DNA of 64,000 nt from Orientallactaga sibirica. Its lineage: Eukaryota; Chordata; Mammalia; Rodentia; Dipodidae. The notes under the pieces are model-generated. The model worked only from the letters and a program-made list of their open reading frames with translations, was not told where the DNA came from and made no database searches. Positions 42,030 to 53,344 of the stretch are shown here, piece after piece. How positions within the stretch are numbered: the stretch's first letter is position 1; each line of letters starts with the position of its first letter. The stretch is from assembly GCA_036365145.1 (NCBI GenBank), contig JAEOAD010001365.1, forward strand, positions 5,161,001 to 5,225,000. The letters run 5' to 3'. Made by a program: the position numbers and the translations under genes.

Positions 42030-43380
42030 TTTATTGGGAATTGAAACTAGTCTTTAATGCCACAATAGGCAAGTGCTCTACTGCTGAGCCATGCCCCCAG
42101 CCCCTCACTGTGGATTCTAGACAAGTGCTCTACTGCTGAGCCATGCCCCCAGCCCCTCACTGTGGATTCTAGACAAGTGTTCTACTGCTGAGCCATGCCC
42201 CCAGCCCCTCACTGTGGATTCTAGACAAGTGCTCTACCACTGAGCCATGCCCCCAGCCCCTCACTGTGGATTCTAGACAAGTGCTCTACTGCTGAGCCAC
42301 GCCCCCAGCTCCTCACTGTGGATTCTAGACAAGTGCTCTACTGCTGAGCCATGCCCCCAGTCCCTCACTGTGAACTCTAGACAAGTGTTCTACCGCTGAG
42401 CCATGCCCCCAGCCCCTCACTGTGGATTCTAGATAAGTGGTCTACCACTGAGCCATGCCCCCAGCCCCTCACTGTGGATTCTAGACAAGTGCTCTACTGC
42501 TGAGCCATGCCCCCAGCCCCTCACTGTGGATTCTAGATAAGTGGTCTACCACTGAGCCATGCCCCCAGCCCCTCACTGTGGATTCTAGACAAGTGCTCTA
42601 CTGCTGAGCCATGCCCCCAGCCCCTCACTGTGGATTCTAGACAAGTGCTCTACTGCTGAGCCATGCCCCCAGCCCCTCACTGTGGATTCTAGACAAGGGC
42701 TCTACCACTGAACCACACCCCCAGCCCCTCATTGTGGATTCTAGACAAGTGCTCTACCACTGAGCCACGCCCCACACTGTGGATTCTAGACAAGTGCCCT
42801 CTGAGCCACACCCCAGCCCCTCACTGTGGATTCTAGACAAGTGCTCTACCTCTGAGCCACACCCCCAGCCCCTCACTGTGGATTCTAGACAAGTGCTCTA
42901 CCTCTGAGCCACACCCCCAGCCCCTCACTGTGGATTCTATACAAATACTCTACCGCTGAGCCACACCCCCCCCTCACTGTGGATTCTAGACAAGTGCTCT
43001 ATCACTGAGCCAAGCCCCAGCCCCTCACTGTGGATTCTAGACAAGTGCTCTACCACTGAGCCACGCCCCAGCCCCTCACTGGATTCTGGAGTGCTCTACC
43101 GCTGAGCCACGCCCCCAGCCCCTCACTGTGGATTCTAGACAAGTGTTCTACCACTGAGCCACGCCCCCAGCCCCTCACTGTGGATTCTAGACAAGTGCTC
43201 TACCGCTGAGCCACGCCCCCAGTCCCTCACTGTGGATTCTAGACAAGTGTTCTACCACTGAGCCACGCCCCCAGTCCCTCACTGTGGATTCTAGACAAGT
43301 GCTCTACCGCTGAGCCACACCCCCAGCCCCTCACTGTGGATTCTAGACAAGTGCTCTACCACTGAGATATATCTTCTGCT
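42030..43380 (-). repeat. ID-derived 52 bp minisatellite, array 1
   Basis: About 25 units of 52 bp, minus strand with respect to the ID SINE. On the sense strand each unit reads GGGGCTGGGGGCGTGGCTC, then AGTGGTAGAGCACTTGTCTA, then GAATCCACAGTGA. The first 40 bases match the 5' half of the rodent ID element (tRNA-Ala derived), including the Pol III A-box TGGCTCAGTGG. The array is bounded by SINE halves: at 43345-43380 an ID 5' end (GATATATCTCAGTGGTAG) and at 42030-42074 an ID 3' half with a B-box-like AGTTTCAATTCC. Units at 42075-42670 mostly carry CATGGC; those to the right mostly CGTGGC. A few are shortened (near 42775, 42800, 42965, 43080). Confidence 0.95.
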
Positions 43381-44844
43381 CTAAGTTGATACATTCCTAA
43401 AGTTTGAACAATACAGATTTATAAGACAAACCAAAAGTGTTAGGAAAAAGCCCACTTTTTTTTGATAGGCTCTTCTTATTCTTACATTAATCCTAGTGGA
43501 TGTTGATAAATGCCTTTATGCATTTATCCTCAGAAGTCCATGCCATCACTGAGAATATTAGCTCCCATAAAACTGGGTCAGTGGAGTGGTTGAGGTGTAT
43601 GACACCCACATGGCAGGACTGTGATAACTTCAAATGATGCTGTAGAGAACCATTTACAGGTGTGATCTCAGATCCTGAGTGTCACATGAGATGAATGCCA
43701 TGGTTAGACACTGTCGATTCAGCACACACACACGTGCGTGGAAGAGCGTGCAAGTGATTGAACGTTATCAATGTTGTCTTCCTGATGTGGGTTCGTGGCT
43801 TTAGTCTTTCTGTGTTTATGTGCGCGCGTGTACATTCTGTTCGCATTTCCTCTAAGGAGCTTGTTGTAATTTGGGAAGCCGAAAAGACAACAGCCCTGCT
43901 GGTGAATACTCCTGTTCAGTGTTCAGAGGCAAACTCCTTAGAATTCGGAAGGTGAGATTTGTGACGAGAATTCAGGATTTTGGCTTGTGACCTCGCCACC
44001 TTGACAGTCCTTAATTAATATTAATGATGGAGGGCAGCTCACTGGGCAGAGGGGCAGGAGCCGAGGAGCGGGCAGGCACAAAAGACAACCAGAAGCTTAA
44101 TCAATGTGGGCCACATGAGGTGCAAAGTAGTGGAGGAACCCCATGCATCCCACCTCTTTGACATTGTGTCCACAGCAGCTGAGGCTTCTGGGTATAAACA
44201 CACAGAGCTCCAGGGCGGCCCCCTAAATGCTTAGCCGATAGATCTGCAATGGGACCCATGGGCTGGACTTGGCAGTCTCCCTGCGGAGAATCTACCCTAT
44301 CCAGCTCCCACGCCTGCACTAATCTTTATGTGATAGAAAGTCCATCTGTCCTTCCTGCTCCCGGGGGAGGAGCCGTGCGTATCCTTGGCTGCGGGTGGGT
44401 GGCGTGGCTCCCTAGGAAGATGCTCCAGGCCCTTGGAAGGATGTGAAGGGAATTGGGTCCCTCTCCAAACCTTCAGGGTTGACCATGTGTCTTTTAGGTA
44501 ATAGTGAGAGCAGGACCCTGAGCCTGGACAGACCTCCCCCTCTGCTAGCTCAGCCAACAAACAGATCAGTGACTGTGTTCCTGAGCCCTGCTTAGATGGG
44601 GCACCTCCAGCCCCTGAGCCCTGAGTGGGCCGTGTTCTGTGCTACTCTCTGCAAGACACCAGAATGGTCCTTACAAAATCCAGGCCTGTTGATGGTTCTG
44701 TGCCTTGATGTTTTGATGACTTGTTGCTTACGAGATGAAGGTTTTGTGAAGTCAGGCTCGTCTCCCCTACAGTTCTGTTTCTTCCTTTACCATCTCCCCC
44801 TCTGCACAGACAGTTGACATTGACCTCCTAAGTTGTGGTGTGTA
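43381..44844. other. Unassigned sequence, no gene seen
   Basis: No repeat recognised. 43950-44100 contains a tidy AT-rich patch (ccttaattaatattaatgat) next to a GC-rich one. Frames of 65-87 codons at 44101-44817 overlap on both strands. I cannot support an exon. Confidence 0.3.
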
Positions 44845-44849
44845 TATGT

Positions 44850-44851
44850 GT

Positions 44852-44886
<35 letters not shown>

Positions 44887-44967
44887 TGCGCCCCAGCTTG
44901 AGACTGAACCGAGAGCGTGGCACTTGCAAAGCATATAACTCCACAGTTGAGCTACACCCTCAGTCTT
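44850..44967 (-). mobile_element. ID-like SINE with GT run
   Basis: A (GT)n run (44857-44883), then cagcttgagactgaaccgag, gtggcacttgcaaagcatat and gttgagctacaccctcagtc, a diverged ID head read on the minus strand. Confidence 0.55.
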
Positions 44968-45098
44968 CAATCTCTAACACTTTTTCTTTCTACCTGGGCC
45001 ACACGATAGCACCTTATCACTGCTTAAACCTCAGGCTCACCTTTGCAGTTTCTCCTTTTGTTGTCTCTTTTTCTTTATTGACTCTTAGTCTTAGGATG

Positions 45099-45142
45099 GT
45101 GTGTGTGTGTGTGTGTGTGTGCGTGCGCGCGCACGCGCATGT
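45099..45142. repeat. (GT)n-(GC)n tract
   Basis: A GT run followed by gcgtgcgcgcgcacgcgc, alternating purine-pyrimidine throughout and Z-DNA prone. Confidence 0.9.
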
Positions 45143-45219
45143 GCACCTTGGTCAGTGTCCAGCATCGTTTAAGGCTGTCATTATATCTGAAGCATCCTTC
45201 TGAGTGCTCACATACTGGA

Positions 45220-45615
45220 GGCATGAGAGGTGATTTCCTCATAAGGGCTATAAGGTCATCAATCCACAGATAAGACCTTAGCTGAATGAACCATTAGGAG
45301 GTGTGGCCCAGTTGGAGGAAGTCAGTCATTGGAGGTATGTTTTTGAATGTTCTATCATGCCTTGGTCCATTCTCCCTTCTGTCTGGTCTGTGTTCATTCT
45401 TTCTCTCCCCCTACCTCCCTCTCTCTCTCTATCTCTCTCCTTGTCTCCTTGCTCTGTCCCACTATTCTGCTATCATAATACTCTGCCCCATCAGAGACCG
45501 TATCACAGAATCAGCTAACCATGCACCAAAACCTTTAAAACTGTGAGCCAAAATAATTGCTTCCTCCCTGAAGTCATTGTTCCTCGGGTATTTTATCTCA
45601 GGCGTAATTAACACA
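45220..45615 (+). mobile_element. MaLR-like LTR
   Basis: gaaccattaggaggtgtggc, ccagttggaggaagtcagtc, ctttctctccccctacctcc, aactgtgagccaaaataatt, gggtattttatctcaggcgt. Plus strand, with a CT-rich run in the middle. Confidence 0.65.
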
Positions 45616-46690
45616 ATGGCCTATGGTAGATACTCAGGTTATTGAACAAAGAATGAATGCATGAACTTAAAATGAGGAGGACATTTTGCAGGGAGCTTAC
45701 AGGGAGACAGACTTGCACAGCGCATTCAAGGCTTGCTTTCTCGGAGATGCACATTGTAGGTAGAGGAGGGGAGAGGAGAGGTGATTGGTCCATCTGCCTG
45801 ACAACAGGTGATTCTACGTGGTCTTCGTGAGAGGTGCTAATGTGTTCTGTGAGCTGGAGGGCCTAGGGTGCAAATCCCATTCCCAGAAGTGAGCTCTGGA
45901 ATGTTCTGAAATATGTCACTGCCGTTTCAGATGCAGCTGCCATTGTGGAGCTCCTACTATGTGTCAGGTATTGGCCATGGTGAAGCCTTTGGGGTTTCAG
46001 CTGTCCCCTCCTTACCCCTGCCTCCTGCTGCACTGTGAGTGCTTTACTGGTCTCCTGACAGCCAGGCTCAAAGTTGCAGCTGAACCTGGTCAGTGGGGGC
46101 GGGTGGGTGAGCCTTGCCCACCAGCGGCACCATATGCCCACACCTCAGTCTATTCCAGTCATGTCCCCGGGCTGTCCAGCTGTCACTGCTATAATTACGC
46201 AGCACGGCCGCGGGAAGTGTGTGGTTGTGGGGACCCTCCGGCCTCCTTAGAACTTTACTACTGTTGTTATGGCTTCTCAGGACACAGCCTGCCTTCTGTT
46301 GGTCTCTTGAAAACGGCTGTAATTCCCATCCATCACTGGGCAAGCCAGCTGTTGCAGGGGCAGCTGTCAGAGAGGGGCCCGGCATGCTCCCACTCTAGTC
46401 CTGACCTTGGGGAGGTGGCAGCTCCAAGCCACGGGCCTGTCTCAGACAACATTTGGGTCACCTCTTTTCTCTGGGCCAGGGGAAACTGCTTTCCAATTGT
46501 GCTATGGCCCTGACCTGCTTGTCTTTCGCCTTGTATCTACTCCAGACCATGAACTTCTCAAGGGAAGGGCACAGTACATGCTGCAGACAACCTTCTCCTA
46601 TGAAGAGCCTTCTCTTAGATTTTAAATTGTTCTTTCTCCCAGTGTAAAAGACAGACACAGCGAAAACCGATATGTGCACTGTTTGACTAA
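45616..46690. other. GC-richer block with the longest non-repeat open frame; probably non-coding
   Basis: A plus frame of 184 codons (45959-46513) begins MCQVLAMVKPLGFQL and has no domain I recognise. It is Cys/Ser/Pro rich and is opposed by a 105-codon minus frame. 45930-45975 (gagctcctactatgtgtcag) and 46500-46600 (gaacttctcaagggaagggc) resemble L2/MIR remnants that overlap the frame ends. That points to ancient repeat debris in a GC-rich patch, not a gene. Confidence 0.3.
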
Positions 46691-46699
46691 GTTTTAGAC

Positions 46700-46870
46700 A
46701 TTCTACTCACCTGTACAAGGATGGTATTATTTATTATTCAAAACAACACAATGAAATAGACTTTGGGCAGGTAAACAGCCCTATCCAGAGAGGTTAGGTA
46801 ACTGTTCCAATGTCACACAGCTATGCAGTGTAGAGTAAGGATATGGGATTTCAAACCAGTGCTATCTCTC
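46700..46870 (-). mobile_element. MIR SINE
   Basis: gggcaggtaaacagccctat, ccagagaggttaggtaactg, ttccaatgtcacacagctat, gggatttcaaaccagtgcta. The reversed MIR core is clear. Confidence 0.75.
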
Positions 46871-47169
46871 AGATTCCTCCTATTTGCCTCATTTCAGGAA
46901 ATGTTGAAAATAGAAAAGCAGAAGAGTAAGCATCAAGAATTTCACTTTCCAAACACAACTCATTGTGATCCAGGGCATTTCTATTCAAGCCTTTTCTTTT
47001 CCTTGTGTTCTCAGAATTATGATTTAGATTGCACAGTCATCTTTTTGTCTTGAAAGCAATTATTATCATCTAAAATTTTTCCATATCATGGGAGTTATTG
47101 TCCTTTGCTGTTTCCCCTTTTGTTGATAATTGGGTTGTATCTAAGATGAAACCAACAAAGTGACATTGT

Positions 47170-47179
47170 GGTGTATGTA

Positions 47180-47229
<50 letters not shown>
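47170..47229. repeat. (GT)n-(GA)n compound microsatellite
   Basis: About 14 GT units followed by about 15 GA units. Confidence 0.95.
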
Positions 47230-47230
<1 letters not shown>

Positions 47231-47289
47231 CTACAATTAGCCTCTCATTAAAGTTTGTAATGTATTATGGAATCCACTCTTGGAAGCCC

Positions 47290-47425
47290 TCTGAGGTGAA
47301 TGGGTAACTCATCTTGGAGGGTTAGGCAGCTAAATAAGTTGCCCAGGATCACACTGCTGACCAGGAACGACACCAGAATTCAAACTGGCACCACTTTGAC
47401 AAAGCTCCTTTGACCGTTAGTCCAC
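47290..47425 (-). mobile_element. MIR SINE
   Basis: gagggttaggcagctaaata, agttgcccaggatcacactg, gaacgacaccagaattcaaa. Reversed MIR core, diverged. Confidence 0.65.
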
Positions 47426-48060
47426 ACATTGACTCAAAAGATTTTTCCATATTAAGTTTTCATTTTTAATTTTGGGGACACACTTCCCTAGATAGGATTT
47501 GTGGATCCCAGGGGTTAACAACAGTGACTTGAGTTAGAGGAATGTCTACACCATTACTGTTGTCTCCCTACAGTCCTGGATCATACCTCGTGTCAGGGCC
47601 AGGATTATTAACAGTCCCCAGTTCTCAATGGAATGAGACAAGCCAGGGTTCCTTCTTGCTTGTGCTCTGTATCCTCATTGAATTGGCTGGGCTCCGCTCC
47701 AGGTGTCTTCACATGGGGACCACTGATTGAGCTGTACCATCTGGAACATTGCTTGGCTACTTGCATATCAAAGCAAGCTTTGGGTGTCCATCCACTGGTG
47801 GCAGAATGATGTAGTCTCACAGGTCATAAATAACACTTCTGCTCATAGCTCATTGGCTGAAAGCAGCCGCATGGTCCCACTGCCACTCAGAGATAATAAG
47901 TGGGATCCCAGTCACATGGTCCCATCCACCCACCCACTCAAAGACAGGAAATAGAATCTTTCATGGGCCCTTGGGGAGAAAGAGCTACAAGTCTGATGAA
48001 GACCCAAAGGGCAGCGTCAGTAGTCAAAGATGTTCATCTGTCATTGAAACTAGTAGCACA
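47426..48060. other. Unassigned sequence
   Basis: No repeat or gene recognised. Confidence 0.3.
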
Positions 48061-48064
48061 TTGT

Positions 48065-49020
48065 TGCTTTCTTTGACATATTTTCTTTATTATTATAATT
48101 TTTATTAAGTAGAAACTTTGTATGGACACAGCATATGTTGGTACCATCATTTCCCTCTTCCCTGCCCTACTCCACTGAGGCCCTCCTCAGTGGGGTTGCT
48201 GGTATTCACCATGGGGTTGTGGGTTATGAGTTGTGAGAACAGCAGTCAGGAGGTGGGGGCAGGGACAATGTCTCTGGATATCCACTCCCAACCTGTGGCT
48301 CTTACAATCTTCCTACCCGCTCTTCTGCAAAACTCCCCCGGCTGTGGTCGGTGTCCTTTAAGTCTGCTTTAGTGTTGAGTCTCAGCAGCTTCTGCATTTC
48401 TGCTTTGCTGCGTGTTGAGTCTCCTCAGTGTTTTTGAGTCTCCTCAGTGTCTGTCTCCATCACCTTGGCGCAGGTTGTCAGGCTCACCATCGAGCAGCAC
48501 TCTTGATCCTCTTGCCAGTTTCTCTGTGATTTCACCCGGGCCCTGGCTGATGTGCAGGATGGCTCATCTCTTGCCAGGCATTCAGTTAGATTTTGGTTGT
48601 TGTTGGTTCTCAACTACCTTCTGAAAAAGAAAAACAAATTCTCCAGTGAAGAGTGAGATCAGCATAGGTTAAAGTGGATAAGCATTTTTAGAGAGATTTT
48701 GATGGGTGTAGCCTCTCTTTTGACCGAGAACTAGTGGGAACTTCTCAATGGAGTCCATAATCATGGTCTCCATAGGACTCTGACTTAGTTCCCAGTTTCA
48801 GGTATAAGTTCCTTTCCACTGAGTGGATATCTTAGCCAATCAGAAAGCCATTGGTTACTAACCTAGGCTGGGTGCCACCATTGCACAGGTGTGTATGTCT
48901 TGTCAGGCTGGTTGCTTTTGTATAGCTGTGTCCCCTGCTTGCTCACATTGTTTGTTGGCCTTTCTCCCCCACCAGTTCATGTAATGCTTTCCAGCACCAT
49001 ATGCGCTAACTCTAAACAAC
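48065..49020 (-). mobile_element. Probable rodent L1 3' UTR
   Basis: Starts with tttattattataatttttat (reversed A-rich end), then GC-richer UTR-like text with repeated gttgagtctc and ctcagtgt. Its style matches 54700-55020. An 84-codon frame at 48118-48372 and others lack domains. Family assignment is tentative. Confidence 0.4.
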
Positions 49021-49054
49021 AAAAACAAAAAGAGAGTGCTAAAAGCAGAAAGAT

Positions 49055-49258
49055 GGGCTGGAGAGATGGCTTAGCAGTTAGAGCCTTTGCTGGCAAAGCC
49101 AAAGGATCCATGTTCGATTCCCTAGTACCCATGTAAAGCCAGATGCACAAGGTGGCACATGCATCTGGAGTTCATTTGCCATGGCTAGAGGCCCTAATGT
49201 GCCCATTCCCTCTCTCTCTCTCTCTCTCACACAAAAATAAATAAATAAATAAAATACT
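49055..49258 (+). mobile_element. DIP-type SINE
   Basis: gggctggagagatggcttag, tgttcgattccctagtaccc, agatgcacaaggtggcacat, CT run, aaataaataaataaataaa. Confidence 0.95.
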
Positions 49259-49265
49259 TAAAAAA

Positions 49266-49620
49266 TAAATAGTAGAAGCAAGAGAGAAACAACTCATTAC
49301 ATACAAAGGCAATCACATAAGAATTACCTCAGATTTTTCAATGGAAACCCAGAAAGCTAGAAAGGCTTAAAATGGAGCACTTCAAAGTCAAAAACAACAA
49401 CAACAACAACAATAATAACAACAACAAAAAAAAACAAACTACTGTACCCAGAAAAAGTATCCCTCATAATAGATGGTGAATGGAAAACTTTCCTTAATAA
49501 AAGCCAGCTCTACGATTATATGAACACAAAGCAATCCTACAGAGAATGCTTCAAGGAATGCTCCACACAAGAGCCGAACAACCTACAAGAGCAAGAATAC
49601 AGTAAATGAGGTAAAGAAGG
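49266..49620 (+). mobile_element. Possible HAL1/L1-like fragment with (AAC)n
   Basis: ttcaatggaaacccagaaag, ctgtacccagaaaaagtatc and gaatgcttcaaggaatgctc resemble HAL1/old L1 text. An (AAC)n run lies at 49390-49430. Confidence 0.4.
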
Positions 49621-49837
49621 CATGGATGAAGTCACACATGATTTTTATTGAGAAGTCTTAGTATGTCTTCATATTTTCTTGGCCAGTTGTCCCTCCTCTT
49701 GTGTTACTTGGGTGTCCTGTCCTCAGACCTTTTATCTGTAGTATCTTAATGGTTTTCACACGTGGCCATGTCCCTAAAGGTATCTTTGATGAGTGAAAAC
49801 ACATGGCATCTTAAACCCCAATTCCCTTCGGGTATTT

Positions 49838-49853
49838 TTTTTTTAATTTTAAA

Positions 49854-49887
<34 letters not shown>

Positions 49888-50139
49888 TTTTTGGAGAGAG
49901 ACACAGAGAGAGACAGAGAGAGGAAGACAGATAGAGATGGGCATGCCAGCAGTGTCTCAGCTGCTGAGAACGAAATCCAGATGCGTGCACCTCTTTGTGG
50001 TCAAGGGCGGCATTGCCCCCTTGCATCACTGCATCTGGATAAATGTGGGACCTGGAGATTGGAACCACTGGAGATTGGAACCAGCATTCTTAGGCTTAGG
50101 AGGCAGGCACCTTAACCCCTAAGCCATCTCTCCAGCCCC
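49838..50139 (-). mobile_element. DIP SINE, duplicated B-box subtype
   Basis: Has the paired gattggaacc copies (near 50055-50085) and a (TTTA)n tail at 49858-49890. Flanked by ccttcgggtattttt and cctcggatattttt, imperfect. The CTCF-like stretch has decayed (ctctttgtggtcaag). Confidence 0.92.
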
Positions 50140-50529
50140 CCTCGGATATTTTTAAACCTATATATCCAAATTATCCTATTAATCTTCTTGTATTTTCCCC
50201 AAAGACGTGACCTGAAATTTATGTTACCATCAGGTTGAATTAATCTATGGGAAGTTCTGCTTTTTTAGTTATGTGATGTAGTCTGCATGAACTTCCTGGG
50301 TAATTTGAAGGGTTTTGACACAGGGGCTTCACAATTCTAGTATCTTCTTGGACTCCTGTCTCTCTCTTTGGCCCCACACATCCCACCTGTGACTCAGCCC
50401 TGAGGTTCTGTTCACAGCCATGCTGCTCTCTAAGTCCACCTTCTCCTCCTGTGCCCACACCTCTGCCCCAGGTAAGGGGGATAGCTGGACAATCAAAGTA
50501 TCTTCCTAAGCTGAATCACATAGCAGATT
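50140..50529. other. Unassigned sequence
   Basis: No repeat or gene recognised. Confidence 0.3.
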
Positions 50530-50880
50530 AGGACTTTCATATCACTCTGACCGAATACCTGACAGAAACAGCTCCTGGGAGGTCAGAGTTCTTTGGGCTC
50601 ACAGTTTCTGAGGGTCCCAGGCCCTTATGGTAGGGAAGGAGTGATGACATTGCTCACTTCATGGTGGCAGGAGTGTGTGGAGGAACTGCTCACATCATAC
50701 CAACCAAGAAGCAGAAAGTGGGACCAGGAACAGGGGTGGGATATAACCTTCCAACGTTCACTCCTACTGCCCTACTTCTGCCAGTCAAACCCACCGATTG
50801 AAGGATCCACAGCCTCAGAAAATAGCACCACCTGCTGGAAACTAAGTGTTCAAGACATGAACTTGTGTGGGACATGTCAC
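50530..50880 (-). mobile_element. MaLR-like LTR
   Basis: tttcatatcactctgaccga, atacctgacagaaacagctc, cttcatggtggcaggagtgt, gtgggatataaccttccaac, gtgttcaagacatgaacttg, tgtgggacatgtcacatgca. Confidence 0.65.
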
Positions 50881-50961
50881 ATGCACACAGTAACTGTAAG
50901 AGAAAAGGTCATGTCATGGTATCCCAGTCCTTCATGATAGCTCTGCTTGCCCAAGAGGGCC

Positions 50962-51490
50962 ATTCACCACACTCACATGCATTCACCACAGTCACATGCA
51001 TACACCACACTCACACCCACACACATTCACCACACTCACACGCATCTACCACACTCACACGCATTCACCACACTCACATGCATATACCACACTCACACAC
51101 TCACACACATTCACCACACTCACATGCATACACCACACTCACACCCACACACATTCACCACACTCACATGCATATACCACACTCACACGCATTCACCACA
51201 CTCACATGCATATACCACACTCACACACTCACACGCATTCACCACATTCACACAGATTCGCTACATTCACATGCATTCACCACACTCACATGCATATATC
51301 ACAGTCACACACTCACACGCATTCACCACATTCACACAGATTTGCCACATTCACATGCATTCACCACACTCACACGCATTCACCACACACACACATGCAT
51401 TCACCACACACACGCATTCACCACACTCACATGCATTCACCACACTCACACACATTCACCACACACACGCATTCACCACACTCACACGCA
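50962..51490. repeat. 19 bp CA-rich minisatellite (attcaccacactcacacgc family)
   Basis: More than 25 units of about 19 bp with cat/cgc/cac variants and inserted tcacac or tatacc steps. Nineteen is not a multiple of three and the units lack stops. All three plus frames therefore stay open (50865-51494, 50947-51519, 50996-51550) and give near-identical His/Thr-rich products. These are composition artefacts. Confidence 0.95.
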
Positions 51491-51899
51491 GTAGCCTTGC
51501 AGGTGGGTCACACAAGTAGTTATGTTAATTTTGTCATTTATAAGTTATAGTTATAAATACACTTTAACCGTTCAGAGAGTAATAATTGTATAGTTATAAA
51601 TTAACTTTCATGTGAATTGGGAAAGTGTTTGCTTAGCATCTTGAACTTGTGCATCGGCAGAATATCATGGCTTGGGATGTGTAAACCAGTAAAAGTGAGC
51701 CAACATAAACATTTATAGCAGCTGTGAAGTGGGTAACATGGGGGGGCAAACTTATCTTTGTGGATAAAATGTTTAAAATTTATCTACTTTGAAATATGCA
51801 TTATATTATGACTGACGGAATACTGAACTTACTTCCCTATGTACTAAACCATGTGTGCAGGGCCACACTTTCCTTGCTCTCCCTGCCCCCCAAGCCCCA
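51491..51899. other. Unassigned sequence
   Basis: AT-rich, nothing recognised. Confidence 0.3.
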
Positions 51900-52135
51900 G
51901 GCTCATAATGAAATTAACTTTCTGTGGCTCCTATATGAGTGACATCTGGTGATGCCTGTCTTTCTGATCTTAGCTCATCTCATTTGACATCCTTCAGGTT
52001 GGTCCATGTTGCTGCCCCTGACACGAGTTCATGCTTCTCCATGGCTGAATAATATTATATTGTGTACATGTGTGTGGACACACATGTTCACATTGTACCC
52101 ATAGCTATTTATAAATATTATGAATGAATCTAAAA
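51900..52135 (-). mobile_element. L1 3' fragment
   Basis: ctatatgagtgacatctggt, agctcatctcatttgacatc, cttcaggttggtccatgttg, ctccatggctgaataatatt. Reversed L1 3' UTR and ORF2 end. Confidence 0.65.
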
Positions 52136-52151
52136 TTAGAAGAAATAACTA

Positions 52152-52390
52152 GGGGCTGAAGATATGGCTCACTGTTTAAGGCACTTGCCTACAAAGCCTA
52201 AAGACCTGGATTTGATTCCCCAGTACCCATGTAAAGATAGATGCACAGTGGCACATGCATCTGGAGATCATTTGCAGTGGCTGGAGCCCCAGCATGCCCA
52301 TTCTCTCTTTCTCTCTCTCTCTTGCTCCCTCTTTCTCTCTCTTTCCTCTCTATCTCTCTCTGCTTGCAAATTAAATAAAAATATTTAAAA
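52152..52390 (+). mobile_element. DIP-type SINE with long CT run
   Basis: ggggctgaagatatggctca, gatttgattccccagtaccc, a CT tract at 52301-52360, aaattaaataaaaat. Confidence 0.93.
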
Positions 52391-53124
52391 ATCAATGAAG
52401 TAATTGGAACACATGGATTTGGCAAAAACAGCAGGACAGCATATGAAGAACAGAAATTTAGGAAAAACCATTAATTACAGTAACCTAGCACTGTCATTTG
52501 CAGGGAATTCGAAGCAGTCCCAGTCTACCCCCCTGGCCCCCGACTGACAGCATTTTACACAGAATCTATAAACATTGTCCACACCTAAGCTTTCTCCTCC
52601 TTAGCGCCTTTCCTCTTTCTTCCTAGCAAAAGCATTCATCTCTCTCTGCCTCCTGACTGCAGGTGTGATGGGACCAGCCACTCCCTGCTTTGATTTCCTC
52701 CACTTGTAGTGATTTTGGTTTCAACTTACTTTCTACTTTGCATTTTCCTTGAGTGTTCAATGTCTTACTTTCTCTTCTAAGGAGTTATTTATTTGGAAGG
52801 GCAAGCTGGGCTTGTCTTCACTGGTCACGCTGGGCTTACAGAAGGCACTTTTAGGGTTTATCAGAAGGACTTTCTGCTCAGGATCCAGCGGGCTCCTCCC
52901 AGCAGCCCCCAGAGACGTGCATTTCAAGTGTGAGCGTGAACCAAGGCTTAGACATCACCCAGTGCCACACAGCCAGGTGTGGCAGGCGTTCAGACTAGAG
53001 CACGGCCTGCCACTCCCCACCCCATGCTTTCCTGCTCTGCTCTACTCTCCATGGTGCTCCTGCTTGCCACAGCACCTGTCCATGTTAGGGGCTCAGCAAG
53101 GCCGCTGGGTGGGTGAAGTGGACA
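52391..53124. other. Mostly unassigned; MIR-like core near 52930-53000
   Basis: cacccagtgccacacagcca, ggtgtggcaggcgttcagac hints at a reversed MIR core. A 149-codon plus frame (52749-53198) runs into the B1 that follows and has no domain; I reject it. Confidence 0.3.
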
Positions 53125-53139
53125 CATGCTTTGATTTTT

Positions 53140-53304
53140 TATTTTTATTTTTTATTTTTTGGTTTTTCGAGGTAGGGTCTCACTCTGATCCAGGCTGACC
53201 TGGAATTAACGATGTAGTCTCAGGGTGGCCTTGAACTCTCGGCGATCCTCCTACCTCTGCCTCCCAAGTGCTGGGATTAAAGGCGTGCGCCACCACGCCT
53301 GGCT
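53140..53304 (-). mobile_element. B1 SINE, well preserved
   Basis: ttttcgaggtagggtctcac, atccaggctgacctggaatt, ttgaactctcggcgatcctc, gtgcgccaccacgcctggct. Flanked by the exact 15 bp duplication catgctttgattttt (53125-53139 and 53305-53319), so it is a young insertion. Confidence 0.97.
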
Positions 53305-53344
53305 CATGCTTTGATTTTTGTGAGTGACTTTTACACTGACAACT

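Noticed and set aside
45959..46513. 184-codon plus-strand open frame as a gene
   Set aside because: No recognisable domain, Cys/Ser/Pro-rich composition of a GC-rich patch, opposing 105-codon frame, and L2/MIR-like remnants at both ends.
50865..51550. Three long His/Thr-rich frames as a repetitive protein
   Set aside because: They are three readings of one 19 bp minisatellite; there is no unique N- or C-terminal coding sequence.
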